A DNA stretch of 34,647 nucleotides, from assembly GCA_036276695.1 (NCBI GenBank), contig DASUOI010000019.1:1-34647 (forward strand), written 5' to 3'. Under the pieces are notes generated by a model that was not told where the DNA came from, ran no database searches, and was given only the letters and a program-made list of their open reading frames with translations. The stretch's first letter is position 1; each line of letters opens with the position of its first letter. Source of the stretch: JANWLD01 sp036276695. GTDB taxonomy: Bacteria; Patescibacteriota; Saccharimonadia; Saccharimonadales; 2-12-FULL-41-12. The position numbers and the translations under genes are program-made. Positions 7,934 to 15,816 of this stretch are shown here, piece after piece.

Positions 7934-8457
7934 TTTTACTGATGGGTCTTGCCGGATCCGGCAAAGGGACTCAAGGGAAGCTGTTATCTGAGAAGCTAGA
8001 CTATGAGTATATATCTACAGGTGATTACCTGAGACAGTACTTGAGCGAAGAAAGAAAAAGCCAGATATTAGCCGGAAAGCTCGTAGATGACAATGAAATG
8101 ATAAGAATTATCGATGACTTCCTAAGTAGCGCCAAAAAGGAATCAATACTAGACGGCTTCCCAAGATCAGAGGAACAAGCAAACTGGCTTCTTCAGAAAC
8201 ATAATAAAGACGAGATTAATATAGAGGCTCTCATATATTTGAAAGTGTCTCGGGAGGAACTCATAGATAGACTCTTAGCACGAGGAAGGGCTGACGATAA
8301 CGAAGAGGCTATCAAAACAAGATTTGAAGAGTATAGCAGGGCCACATCGCCGATAATAGAAAATTATAAGAAAAAAGGAATTAAAATTATTGAAGTCAAC
8401 GGCAGCGGAACCGTAGATAACATTCACAAAAATATACTTAAACAGCTAAATAAATAA
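7930..8457 (+). CDS. adk: Adenylate kinase (short form, reduced LID)
   Basis: Catalyses ATP + AMP = 2 ADP in the cytosol. The P-loop GLAGSGKGT is at 6-14, the AMP-binding pattern STGDYLR follows, and the DGFPRSEEQ motif and the LID-flanking arginines (LLARGRADDNEEAIKTRF) are all present. At 175 residues it belongs to the short type in which the LID domain is only a loop, with no Cys4 zinc site. The start overlaps the yqeY stop (ATGA). A sister NMP kinase cannot be fully excluded, but the GDYLR and DGFPRS motifs favour Adk. It is followed 13 bp later by map; adk-map is an old pairing usually found in the ribosomal-protein operon near secY, which is not seen here. Confidence 0.9.
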   Translation: MILLMGLAGSGKGTQGKLLSEKLDYEYISTGDYLRQYLSEERKSQILAGKLVDDNEMIRIIDDFLSSAKKESILDGFPRSEEQANWLLQKHNKDEINIEALIYLKVSREELIDRLLARGRADDNEEAIKTRFEEYSRATSPIIENYKKKGIKIIEVNGSGTVDNIHKNILKQLNK

Positions 8458-8470
8458 CAAAAAGGAGCTT

Positions 8471-9226
8471 ATGTATACTAAGGTCAAAACCAAGCAAGAA
8501 ATAGATAATCTTCGCATAGCAGGTAAGATGTGCGCTGAAGTGCTATCAACTATGAAGCTTGAAGTGAAGCCAGGTATATCAACCAAAAAGCTGGCGGACA
8601 TAGCGAGAAAACAGCTTGCGAACAAAGGAGGCAGTCCGGCATTTCTTGGGTATCATGAGTTTCCCGATGTAATTTGTATATCGGTTAATGACGAAGTTGT
8701 GCATGGCATACCTAAGATAACGACAATCATTAAAGCTGGCGATATAGTAAGTTTTGATTTCGGCGTTATCTATAATGGAATGATTGTCGATAATGCTATA
8801 TCCGTATTGGTTGATTCTGATGATTCTGAGAAAAAGAGGCTACTGGAAAATACCAAAAAATCTTTGGAAGCAGGCCTGTCGGTCCTAAAAGACAACTGTA
8901 AGACCGGTGACATAGGACAAGCCGTAGAAAAAGTTTTGAACAGAGAAAAGTTAGGAATTGTGAGAGATCTTGTAGGCCACGGCGTAGGGCATGCCATACA
9001 CGAGGAGCCTAATATCCCAAACTACGGCGAAGCTGGCACAGGCTTCAAGTTAAAATCTGGTATGACCATTGCTATTGAACCTATGGCTACCTTAGGATCA
9101 GAGAATATATTCGTAGATAAGGACAAGTGGACGGTAAAAACAACAGACAAGTCATTGTCCGCTCATTTTGAGCAGACGGTTCTAATTAAAAAAAATGGCT
9201 ACGAAATACTGACACCGTTTCTTTAG
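8471..9226 (+). CDS. map: Methionine aminopeptidase, type I
   Basis: A dinuclear metalloprotease removing N-terminal Met after deformylation. The five metal ligands are visible: D96 and D107 (FDFGVIYNG...VDN), H170 (GHGVG), E203 (IAIEP) and E234 (FEQTV). Catalytic H177 lies in IHEEP. Length (251) is that of the minimal type Ia enzyme, with no zinc-finger extension. SD AAAGGAG (about 8460-8466) precedes ATG 8471. It is the third gene of yqeY-adk-map. Together with fmt and def elsewhere in this window it completes the N-terminal methionine pathway. Confidence 0.96.
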   Translation: MYTKVKTKQEIDNLRIAGKMCAEVLSTMKLEVKPGISTKKLADIARKQLANKGGSPAFLGYHEFPDVICISVNDEVVHGIPKITTIIKAGDIVSFDFGVIYNGMIVDNAISVLVDSDDSEKKRLLENTKKSLEAGLSVLKDNCKTGDIGQAVEKVLNREKLGIVRDLVGHGVGHAIHEEPNIPNYGEAGTGFKLKSGMTIAIEPMATLGSENIFVDKDKWTVKTTDKSLSAHFEQTVLIKKNGYEILTPFL

Positions 9227-9251
9227 AGAGAAGTTAAACAGCCCTGCAAGC

Positions 9252-9280
9252 TTGGTTCATTAATAAATAAGCGCTATACT
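9252..9280 (+). promoter_or_regulatory. ftsA promoter, leaderless type
   Basis: TTGGTT (9252-9257), a 17-nt spacer and TATACT (9275-9280), then 6 nt to the ATG at 9287. No SD is present, so the mRNA should be leaderless or nearly so. Confidence 0.75.
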
Positions 9281-9286
9281 TTTACT

Positions 9287-10531
9287 ATGCGCGACAGCTC
9301 TTCTCAGTTTTTTGTTGGCCTTGATATTGGAACCAGTCAGGTCAGATGCGTCATCGGTACCATGGACAGCTCTTCCGACGAACCTAAAATATCGATTATC
9401 GGTTATGGTTCATCTGAGAATGGAGGAATGAGAAAAGGGGTGGTTTCTCATATTGATGAAGTGACTTCCGCATTACACAACTCTATAGTAGAAGCAGAAA
9501 GAGTTTCAGGAATAAAAATAGAAAATGCGACCGTTAATATCAATGGTGCCCATGTTAACGGGTTAAACTCCAAAGGGGTCGTGGCAATAAGTGCTTCATC
9601 AAAACAAATATCTCAAGCAGATAAATACCGTGCGGAAGAGGCAGCTACCATTGTACAGTTGCCATCAAATAGAGAAATAATCCAGGTCTTTCCAAAAAAT
9701 TATCAAGTCGATGGGCAGGATAGTATAAAAGACCCGGTAGGAATGCAAGGAGTAAGGCTTGAGGTTGAAACACATATTATCACCGCCACTACACCTTATC
9801 TGAAGGGGCTTGACCAAGTTCTAAAATCAGTTGGGGTATATCCTTCAAGCTACACCGTAAGCGGGCTTGCTGGGGCTGAGATAGTCTTATCGAGAAAGCA
9901 GAGAGAAGCAGGGTGCCTAGTAGTTGACATAGGGGCATCGACAACAAATATAGCCGTAATAGAAGACGGAGAAGTGCAGCATGTAGCTGTCATTCCTATA
10001 GGCGGAATAAACATAACAAACGATCTGGCTATAGGTTTGAAGGTTGATCTTGAAATTGCAGAGAAGATGAAGCTAAAGCATGCTTCATTAGCCGATGTGG
10101 CAAAAACAGGCAGGGTAAGCGTTGAAAAAGGTAAACGAAACTATGTTTTTGAAGCAGATGACGTCAATATGATAGTCGAAGCTAGAGTAGAGGAGATTTT
10201 TGAATACATAGACAAAGAATTAGAGGCGATTCAAAAGTCTCAAAAATTACCTGGAGGCGCTGTTTTAGTTGGAGGTACGGCAAAGATTCCGGGATTAGCC
10301 GAGTTTGCTAAAGAAAAGCTAGGGCTGTCTGTTAAAATCGGCTCGCTGAAGAATGTAGACGGCATCATGGATAACTCCAAGGACTTAAGAGTCATAACGG
10401 CAGTGGGCTTGATGTATCTGGACATGATCTTCGGCCAAGACAGTGACAACCACAACTTGAATAAAAATAATCTGAATATACATACGGGCGCATCAATAAT
10501 TAGATCAATTTGGTCTAAGATAAAACCATAG
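9287..10531 (+). CDS. ftsA: Cell division protein FtsA
   Basis: An actin-like ATPase that tethers FtsZ to the membrane. The N-terminal phosphate-1 motif FVGLDIGTSQVRC, the SHS2/1C domain, the phosphate-2 motif (VVDIGASTTNIAVI) and the adenosine motif (GAVLVGGTAKIPGL) appear in order. The last ~15 residues (ASIIRSIWSKIKP) form the expected amphipathic membrane-targeting helix. Length 414 is normal. The start is set by the leaderless promoter. ftsZ follows 69 bp downstream with its own promoter and SD, so the two are adjacent but separately controllable. No ftsQ or mur genes are present in the window, so the dcw cluster is reduced to this pair. Confidence 0.96.
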   Translation: MRDSSSQFFVGLDIGTSQVRCVIGTMDSSSDEPKISIIGYGSSENGGMRKGVVSHIDEVTSALHNSIVEAERVSGIKIENATVNINGAHVNGLNSKGVVAISASSKQISQADKYRAEEAATIVQLPSNREIIQVFPKNYQVDGQDSIKDPVGMQGVRLEVETHIITATTPYLKGLDQVLKSVGVYPSSYTVSGLAGAEIVLSRKQREAGCLVVDIGASTTNIAVIEDGEVQHVAVIPIGGINITNDLAIGLKVDLEIAEKMKLKHASLADVAKTGRVSVEKGKRNYVFEADDVNMIVEARVEEIFEYIDKELEAIQKSQKLPGGAVLVGGTAKIPGLAEFAKEKLGLSVKIGSLKNVDGIMDNSKDLRVITAVGLMYLDMIFGQDSDNHNLNKNNLNIHTGASIIRSIWSKIKP

Positions 10532-10540
10532 ACATAGGGT

Positions 10541-10569
10541 TTGAACAACACGTTTGTGTGGGGTATACT
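10541..10569 (+). promoter_or_regulatory. ftsZ promoter
   Basis: TTGAAC (10541-10546), a 17-nt spacer and TATACT (10564-10569). Transcription should begin near 10576, with SD AAGGAG at 10587-10592 and ATG at 10601. In contrast to ftsA, ftsZ has a leader and a strong SD. Confidence 0.75.
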
Positions 10570-10600
10570 TTGAACAGTACTAATCTAAGGAGTTGTTGAA

Positions 10601-11974
10601 ATGCCTCAAGTTTCACCCGGAATTGAAACATTTGCACGTATTAAAGTAGTCGGCGTAGGCGGTGCGGGCGGTGCAGCTATAAATAGAATGGTTGAATCTG
10701 GAGTAGAAGGTGTAGAATTTATAGTAATAAATACAGACGCGCAAGCACTTCATCACTCAAAAGCATCTACGAAAATACACATTGGACACGAAACTACAAA
10801 AGGTCTTGGGGCAGGAGCCGAACCGGCTGTAGGCGAAAAAGCTGCACAAGAATCAGCCGACGATATAAGAAAAGCCCTTGAAGATGCAGATATGGTGTTT
10901 GTTACTATTGGTGCCGGTGGAGGCACGGGCAGCGGCGCAGGCCACATAGTAGCTAGCTTGGCAAAGGAGCAAAATGCCTTGGTAGTCGGCTTTGCTACCA
11001 GACCATTTGCTTTTGAAGGCGACAAGAGGGTCCGAAATGCCGAATCAGCAATAGAAAAGCTAAGCAAAAATGTTGATACCCTGATCACTATTCCAAATGA
11101 TCGCTTACTACAAACAATCGATAGATCTACTCCGATCCTTGAAGCATTCAAGGTTGCCGATGATGTTCTGCGCCAAGGGGTGCAGGGAATATCAGACCTA
11201 ATAACTGTCCATGGCTTAATCAACCTGGATTTTGCTGATGTCAGGGCTGTTATGAGCAATGCAGGTTCCGCGTTAATGGGAATAGGCAGGGCTAGTGGAG
11301 ATAATAGAGCGGTAGAAGCTGCTCAGCAGGCGGTAGAATCCCCGCTTCTGGAAGTATCAATTGATGGCGCCAGAGGCGTACTATTCAATGTTATAGGTGG
11401 CAATGATATGTCCATGCACGAGATCAACACTGTAGCTGAGACTATAACTACCTCAGCAGACAAAGACGCGAATATTATTTTCGGAGCTACGATAAACCCA
11501 GACATAGAAGGAGAGCTTATAGTTACTGTGGTAGCTACAGGTTTTGAAGATTCATATTTTTCAAAACAAGCTTCATCGCACTTGCAAACACTAATTAGCG
11601 AAAGCAGCAGCGATGAAGAGTCGGAAGACGAAAAAAAGCAAGGTAAGAAATACGGATTCAGCAGCAGCAACGCTGTGGAGTCCAGCGATAAGGATGAAGT
11701 TCCTAGCGATATCAACTTAGATCTCGATTCAGATAAGGATGAAAATATCTCCACGGATTTTGGCTCAGACGATGAGCCTGATAATATTTGGAAGAAAGAA
11801 AAAGATCATCTTGAAGATGACGATAATGATAGTGAAAACGACAACAAGAATAAATTTGTTAGTCAGTCTTATGATGAAGACGAGATAGAAAAACCTTCTT
11901 TTTTGCGCCGTTTGAAGCGCCGAAAAAACACCAAAAGCACTAAATCTGACGATACAGACAACGACAAAAAATAA
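10601..11974 (+). CDS. ftsZ: Cell division protein FtsZ
   Basis: A tubulin-like GTPase forming the division ring. The N-terminal nucleotide motif VVGVGGAGGAAINRM, the tubulin signature GGGTGSGAG (106-114) and the T7-loop pattern NLDFADV are intact. The GTPase and C-terminal domains end near residue 320. A long Asp/Ser/Glu-rich disordered linker of about 100 residues then leads to a C-terminal peptide (EIEKPSFLRRLKRRK) that matches the FtsA/ZipA-binding consensus, followed by a short charged tail. Length 457 is longer than usual because of the linker. It has its own promoter and SD. It sits directly after ftsA. Confidence 0.97.
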   Translation: MPQVSPGIETFARIKVVGVGGAGGAAINRMVESGVEGVEFIVINTDAQALHHSKASTKIHIGHETTKGLGAGAEPAVGEKAAQESADDIRKALEDADMVFVTIGAGGGTGSGAGHIVASLAKEQNALVVGFATRPFAFEGDKRVRNAESAIEKLSKNVDTLITIPNDRLLQTIDRSTPILEAFKVADDVLRQGVQGISDLITVHGLINLDFADVRAVMSNAGSALMGIGRASGDNRAVEAAQQAVESPLLEVSIDGARGVLFNVIGGNDMSMHEINTVAETITTSADKDANIIFGATINPDIEGELIVTVVATGFEDSYFSKQASSHLQTLISESSSDEESEDEKKQGKKYGFSSSNAVESSDKDEVPSDINLDLDSDKDENISTDFGSDDEPDNIWKKEKDHLEDDDNDSENDNKNKFVSQSYDEDEIEKPSFLRRLKRRKNTKSTKSDDTDNDKK

Positions 11975-11999
11975 ATGTAATTAATACAGCGTATTTTTA

Positions 12000-12028
12000 T
12001 TGCAAAACGCTATCTACAGCGCTATGAT
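12000..12028 (+). promoter_or_regulatory. nrdR promoter
   Basis: TTGCAA (12000-12005), a 17-nt spacer and TATGAT (12023-12028). Transcription would begin near 12035, giving a leader of about 135 nt. One NrdR-box-like site fills the spacer and another lies just after the expected start. Confidence 0.55.
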
Positions 12029-12055
12029 AACTAATACACACGCTATATATAGTTG
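12007..12055 (+). promoter_or_regulatory. Tandem NrdR-box-like operators
   Basis: Site 1 (12007-12022) matches the recalled consensus acaCwAtATaTwgtgt at about 11 of 16 positions. Site 2 (12040-12055, core CTATATATAG) matches at about 13 of 16. They begin 33 bp apart, close to three helical turns, as known for paired NrdR boxes. Site 1 sits between the -35 and -10, and site 2 just downstream of +1, an arrangement suited to repression. Since nrdR and nrdJ follow, this fits feedback control of deoxynucleotide synthesis. Confidence 0.65.
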
Positions 12056-12169
12056 TTTAGTGACAATTATATGAACGTGATCGTACGTTTAAATTGAACA
12101 TATTTTTTCTTCAAACGACGAATAACTATTAAAGTCAGCACGATAAACAAAACCAGGAAGGACCAATTT

Positions 12170-12634
12170 ATGAATTGTAATCGTTGCCAAGCGCCCGATA
12201 CGAAAGTCATAGAATCTCGTGACGTGGCGGGAGGGAAGTCTATAAGACGCCGGCGAATGTGCAGTAAATGCTCCTGTAGGTTCACTACTTACGAAAGGAT
12301 TGAAAGACCTCAGCTTATAGTCATAAAAAACAACCAGGTAAGAGAGATTTTCAATCGGGAGAAATTAATTGCGGGATTATACAGAGCTTGCGAGAAAACT
12401 TCTGTTAGCAGTTTAGAGCTTGAACAGCTGGTTTCAGACGTAGAAAGCAAACTTTATGAACTAAATGATTCTGAAGTTACAACTGCTAAAATAGGCGAAC
12501 TTGTGATGGAGCAATTATCCGGGCTTAATGAAGTTGCTTATGTCAGATTTGCCAGTGTCTATAGAAGATTTAAAGATATTGCGAGCTTTGAGAAAGAGCT
12601 TTCAGATATAAGAAAGAAAAAAGATACGAGCTAG
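12170..12634 (+). CDS. nrdR: Transcriptional repressor NrdR
   Basis: Represses ribonucleotide reductase genes in response to (d)ATP. An N-terminal zinc ribbon with C3, C6, C31 and C34 and the basic RRRR stretch binds DNA. The ATP-cone follows from about residue 46 (RPQLIVIKNNQVREIFNREKL) to about 136. Length 154 is typical. The start ATG 12170 follows AGGAAGG (12155-12161). It lies directly upstream of the class II reductase gene, and two NrdR-box-like sites bracket its own promoter, so autoregulation and possibly co-regulation of nrdJ by read-through are likely. Confidence 0.97.
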   Translation: MNCNRCQAPDTKVIESRDVAGGKSIRRRRMCSKCSCRFTTYERIERPQLIVIKNNQVREIFNREKLIAGLYRACEKTSVSSLELEQLVSDVESKLYELNDSEVTTAKIGELVMEQLSGLNEVAYVRFASVYRRFKDIASFEKELSDIRKKKDTS

Positions 12635-12654
12635 TTAAAATCTTTAATAAGGTT

Positions 12655-12683
12655 TTGACAGCTCCCCTTGGCTTTTATAAAAT
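12655..12683 (+). promoter_or_regulatory. nrdJ promoter
   Basis: Perfect -35 TTGACA (12655-12660), a 17-nt spacer and TAAAAT (12678-12683). The start would be near 12690, leaving a leader of about 107 nt. No NrdR box was seen at this promoter itself. Confidence 0.65.
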
Positions 12684-12703
12684 CATAATAGTCATGGGGA
12701 GCT
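12660..12703. repeat. 8-bp inverted repeat spanning the nrdJ -10 region
   Basis: AGCTCCCC (12660-12667) and GGGGAGCT (12696-12703) are exact inverted copies flanking the -10 and +1. A third copy, GGGAGCT (12790-12796), abuts the nrdJ ATG and forms its SD. The left arm could therefore pair with either right-hand copy in an mRNA reading through from nrdR. It could instead be a DNA operator or part of an nrdR terminator; no U-run follows. Confidence 0.5.
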
Positions 12704-12796
12704 TTCAGGCGGGCAGTAAATCCTAGAGACGTTTACTAAAAAGCCGATTGACTCTAAGTAATAACAAAAACATTAATAAATAAAGGCGAGGGAGCT

Positions 12797-15583
12797 ATGA
12801 GAACAACCAACTTAAATGTAGGTAGGTTATATACTAAACCTAAAAATAAAGCATACGACCAACTTAAATGGGTCGAAAGAGATTCGATTATAGAAAACCC
12901 GATGACAGGAAAAGCTGTCTTCGAGCAGAAGAGCGTCGAATTTCCAGAAGCCTGGTCGCTTAATTCTATTAATATTGTTGCCCAAAAATATTTTACGGGC
13001 ACGCCAGGTTCAAAAGACCGCGAGCGATCTCTCAAACAGCTGATTGATCGCGTAGTCGATACCATCACAAGACACGGTATAGCTGAAAATTATTTTGATA
13101 GCGAATCAGAGGCTGAAATTTTTCAGGAAGAACTTAAATATATCCTCGCTACACAAAGAGCGGCCTTTAACTCGCCAGTCTGGTTTAACATAGGAGCTGC
13201 CGATAGAACCCAACAGGCAAGCGCTTGCTTCATCTTAGGGGTAGATGACACTATGCCTTCTATTCTTAACTGGTATAGAGAAGAAGGGATGATATTTAAA
13301 GGTGGTTCCGGTTCTGGTATAAATCTGAGTGCAATCAGGTCTTCAGTAGAACCTCTTGGCAAAAGCGCTGGAACAGCTTCAGGACCGCTTAGCTTTATGC
13401 GGGGAGCTGATGCATCAGCCGGAGCTATAAAAAGCGGCGGCAAAACCCGAAGAGCAGCCAAAATGGTTATATTAAATGCAGACCACCCTGATGTTGAAGA
13501 ATTTATCTGGTGTAAGGCCGTAGAAGAAAGGAAAGCCCGAGTTCTACAAGAAGCAGGATTCGACATGAATCTAGATGGTAAGGATTCGTTCTCTGTTCAA
13601 TACCAAAATGCTAACAACTCAGTTAGGGTTACGGATGAGTTCATGCAGGCGGTAGAAAACGACGATGATTGGGACTTAAAGTCAGTAACAACAGGAAAAA
13701 CAACTAAAACCGTAAAAGCACGCTATCTTATGAGAGAGTTTGCCAAGGCGGCTTGGGAATGTGCGGATCCTGGAATGCAATATGACACAACGATTAATGA
13801 TTGGCATACGACGCCGAATGCAGGCAGGATAAACGGCTCTAATCCTTGCAGCGAATACATGCACCTGGATAACTCAGCCTGTAATTTAGCCTCAATAAAC
13901 TTACTTAAATACCTTAGGGAAGACGGTTCTTTTGATATCAATTCTTTCAAGCATACGGTTGAACTCATGTTTACGGCGCAAGAGATACTAGTAGGGTATT
14001 CAGAATACCCGACTGATAGCATAGCTAAGAACGCGCGCGCCTATCGTGAATTGGGGCTAGGCTACGCTAACCTGGGAGCATTATTAATGGCCCAGGGACT
14101 TGCTTATGATTCTGAGGAAGGCCGTGCTCAAGCAGGAGCAATAACCGCCCTGATGACAGGACATGCCTATGCTACGAGCTCTAAAATAGCCAGGAAAATA
14201 GGTCCATTCTCCGGCTTTCACAAGGATCAAAAGGGTATGCTGAAGGTTCTAAAACAACACAGAGAAGCAGTCGATAAAATTGATCCGACCTTAGTATCCG
14301 AGGAGCTTCTAAGCTCAGCGGCTAGTGCTTGGGATGAAGCCAACGAATTGGCAGCTATACATGGGGTCCGAAACTCACAAGCTACAGTATTGGCCCCGAC
14401 GGGTACTATAGGATTGATGATGGATTGCGATACAACTGGCATAGAGCCCGACCTAGGGTTAGTAAAGCACAAAAAGCTAGTAGGCGGCGGTACCATGAAT
14501 ATAGTGAACCAGACTGTACCTCGATCACTAAAAGTACTCGGCTACAAAGATAGCGAAGTAGCAGATATAGTTAAGTATATTGATGTTGAAAAAACTATAA
14601 CAGGTGCTCCTCACCTCAAGGAGGAACATAAAGAAGTATTTGCTTGCTCAATGGGGGATAACGCCATTCATTACCTTGGCCATGTTAAGATGATGTCGGC
14701 TGTACAACCTTTTATCTCTGGAGCTATAAGCAAAACTGTAAATATGCCGGAAAGCGCAACAATTGAAGATGTAGAACAGCTTCACATTGACGCCTGGAAA
14801 CTAGGCCTAAAAGCCGTGGCTATATATAGGGATAACTGTAAAGTAGCCCAGCCTTTATCCATGGCTAAAAAAGACGGTGCTCAAAAAGATGCGCCAAAAG
14901 CTGCATCTAGAACCGTGGAAGACTCCATAGTAGTAAAGGGGCCCGTCAGAAGAGAGATGCCCAGATCGAGAACAGCCAGAACGATTGAATTCAACGTTTC
15001 AGGTAGCAAAGGGTTCATAACAGTGGGCGAATATGAAGACGGGACGCCAGGGGAGATATTTATAAAAATTGCTAAACAAGGATCGACTCTCTCAGGGGTC
15101 ATGGAGTCCTTAGCTATATCCGTTAGCTACGGCTTGCAATACGGAGTACCTCTTAAAAGCTATGTCCACGCTTTGACTAATATGACATTTGCCCCGGCAG
15201 GTTTGACTGACGATTCAGAAATAAAAACTGCAACTTCACTGGTTGATTATATATTCAAGAGGCTTGCCCGCACCTACTTGCCGTTTGAAGACTTGCTAGA
15301 GCTGGGGCTGGCTTCTATCGACGATATGCCCCAAGAACAAACTACTTTACTGGAAGAAGAACCCGGAAAAACACCTCCTTTACCTGACTCCTTGAACGAA
15401 TTAGAGCCTAAACTTGAACAGCCAAGCCAAGATTTGCCAGAACTCCCCCCTTCTGCATCTAAATCCGAAGCTGTAGCCCAAGACGATAATGCGCCTATGT
15501 GCTATAACTGCGGTAATCAAACACAGCGTTCAGGTTCCTGCTATGTGTGTACTGCCTGTGGCAGTACCACCGGCTGCTCTTAG
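12797..15583 (+). CDS. nrdJ: Adenosylcobalamin-dependent ribonucleotide reductase (class II)
   Basis: Reduces ribonucleotides to deoxyribonucleotides using a B12-derived radical, without oxygen and without a separate radical subunit. The ten-stranded barrel is recognisable. The radical-site motif N349-x-C351-x-E353 (NPCSE) is present, with redox cysteines C144 (ASACFILG) and C362 (SACNLASINL). After the core, a Pro/Glu-rich linker near 850-900 leads to a C-terminal Cys-rich tail (CYNC, CTACG, GCS) that serves as zinc site and disulfide shuttle. Length 928 fits the NrdJ group. No B12 synthesis gene is in the window, so the cofactor is presumably imported. The SD is AGGGAG close to ATG 12797. 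It follows nrdR. Confidence 0.95.
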   Translation: MRTTNLNVGRLYTKPKNKAYDQLKWVERDSIIENPMTGKAVFEQKSVEFPEAWSLNSINIVAQKYFTGTPGSKDRERSLKQLIDRVVDTITRHGIAENYFDSESEAEIFQEELKYILATQRAAFNSPVWFNIGAADRTQQASACFILGVDDTMPSILNWYREEGMIFKGGSGSGINLSAIRSSVEPLGKSAGTASGPLSFMRGADASAGAIKSGGKTRRAAKMVILNADHPDVEEFIWCKAVEERKARVLQEAGFDMNLDGKDSFSVQYQNANNSVRVTDEFMQAVENDDDWDLKSVTTGKTTKTVKARYLMREFAKAAWECADPGMQYDTTINDWHTTPNAGRINGSNPCSEYMHLDNSACNLASINLLKYLREDGSFDINSFKHTVELMFTAQEILVGYSEYPTDSIAKNARAYRELGLGYANLGALLMAQGLAYDSEEGRAQAGAITALMTGHAYATSSKIARKIGPFSGFHKDQKGMLKVLKQHREAVDKIDPTLVSEELLSSAASAWDEANELAAIHGVRNSQATVLAPTGTIGLMMDCDTTGIEPDLGLVKHKKLVGGGTMNIVNQTVPRSLKVLGYKDSEVADIVKYIDVEKTITGAPHLKEEHKEVFACSMGDNAIHYLGHVKMMSAVQPFISGAISKTVNMPESATIEDVEQLHIDAWKLGLKAVAIYRDNCKVAQPLSMAKKDGAQKDAPKAASRTVEDSIVVKGPVRREMPRSRTARTIEFNVSGSKGFITVGEYEDGTPGEIFIKIAKQGSTLSGVMESLAISVSYGLQYGVPLKSYVHALTNMTFAPAGLTDDSEIKTATSLVDYIFKRLARTYLPFEDLLELGLASIDDMPQEQTTLLEEEPGKTPPLPDSLNELEPKLEQPSQDLPELPPSASKSEAVAQDDNAPMCYNCGNQTQRSGSCYVCTACGSTTGCS

Positions 15584-15585
15584 AC

Positions 15586-15613
15586 GGACTCAGGTCGCGA
15601 CAAGCCTGAGCCC
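15586..15613 (+). terminator. Hairpin just after nrdJ, weak terminator candidate
   Basis: CTCAGG (15589-15594) pairs with CCTGAG (15605-15610), extended by GG/CC across one mismatch, with a 10-nt loop. It starts 3 nt after the nrdJ stop. No U-run follows, so intrinsic termination is doubtful; it may be an mRNA 3'-end stabiliser or part of a structured transcript. Confidence 0.3.
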
Positions 15614-15754
15614 TCTAACTCTTCCTTAGTGGTGTGTTTCCTTTGCGGTACTCAAAGATAAAATGGTTTCTGCATCCATGTGCGTAGTCCTAGGTCGCTG
15701 TGTTTCAAGGGTAAGATCCCCAAACTGTACTCAAGTGTGAACTTCTAGTCTTTC

Positions 15755-15774
15755 ATGTGCTGTATCTAGCACAT
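15755..15774 (+). other. 7-bp perfect hairpin in the nrdJ-ileS intergenic region
   Basis: ATGTGCT (15755-15761) and AGCACAT (15768-15774) form a perfect stem with a 6-nt loop, followed by AATTTCTT. It could end a short transcript from the 15.6-kb intergenic stretch. No gene is visible in 15584-15780, where GTACTCAA occurs twice. Confidence 0.3.
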
Positions 15775-15780
15775 AATTTC

Positions 15781-15807
15781 TTGACGCTATACGCTATACG
15801 CTATACG
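15781..15807 (+). promoter_or_regulatory. Possible promoter built on heptamer repeats
   Basis: TTGACG (15781-15786) and TATACG (15802-15807) with a short 15-nt spacer, ending 9 nt before ATG 15817. Suboptimal spacing makes this tentative. Confidence 0.35.
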
Positions 15808-15810
15808 CTA
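15784..15810 (+). repeat. Tandem heptamer repeat in a promoter region
   Basis: The 7-nt unit ACGCTAT is repeated 3.9 times without error (15784-15790, 15791-15797, 15798-15804, then six bases). The first copy overlaps a TTGACG -35 box and the later copies contain TATACG, so copy-number change would alter promoter spacing. Confidence 0.85.
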
Positions 15811-15816
15811 AAGAGC

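Noticed and set aside
12690..12796. Cobalamin riboswitch before nrdJ
   Set aside because: No B12-box-like element or characteristic multi-branch structure was seen, and the leader is too short for a full cobalamin riboswitch.
13994..14010. 17-bp palindrome GGGTATTC-A-GAATACCC in nrdJ
   Set aside because: The encoded residues look like normal NrdJ sequence and fit the family; probably chance.
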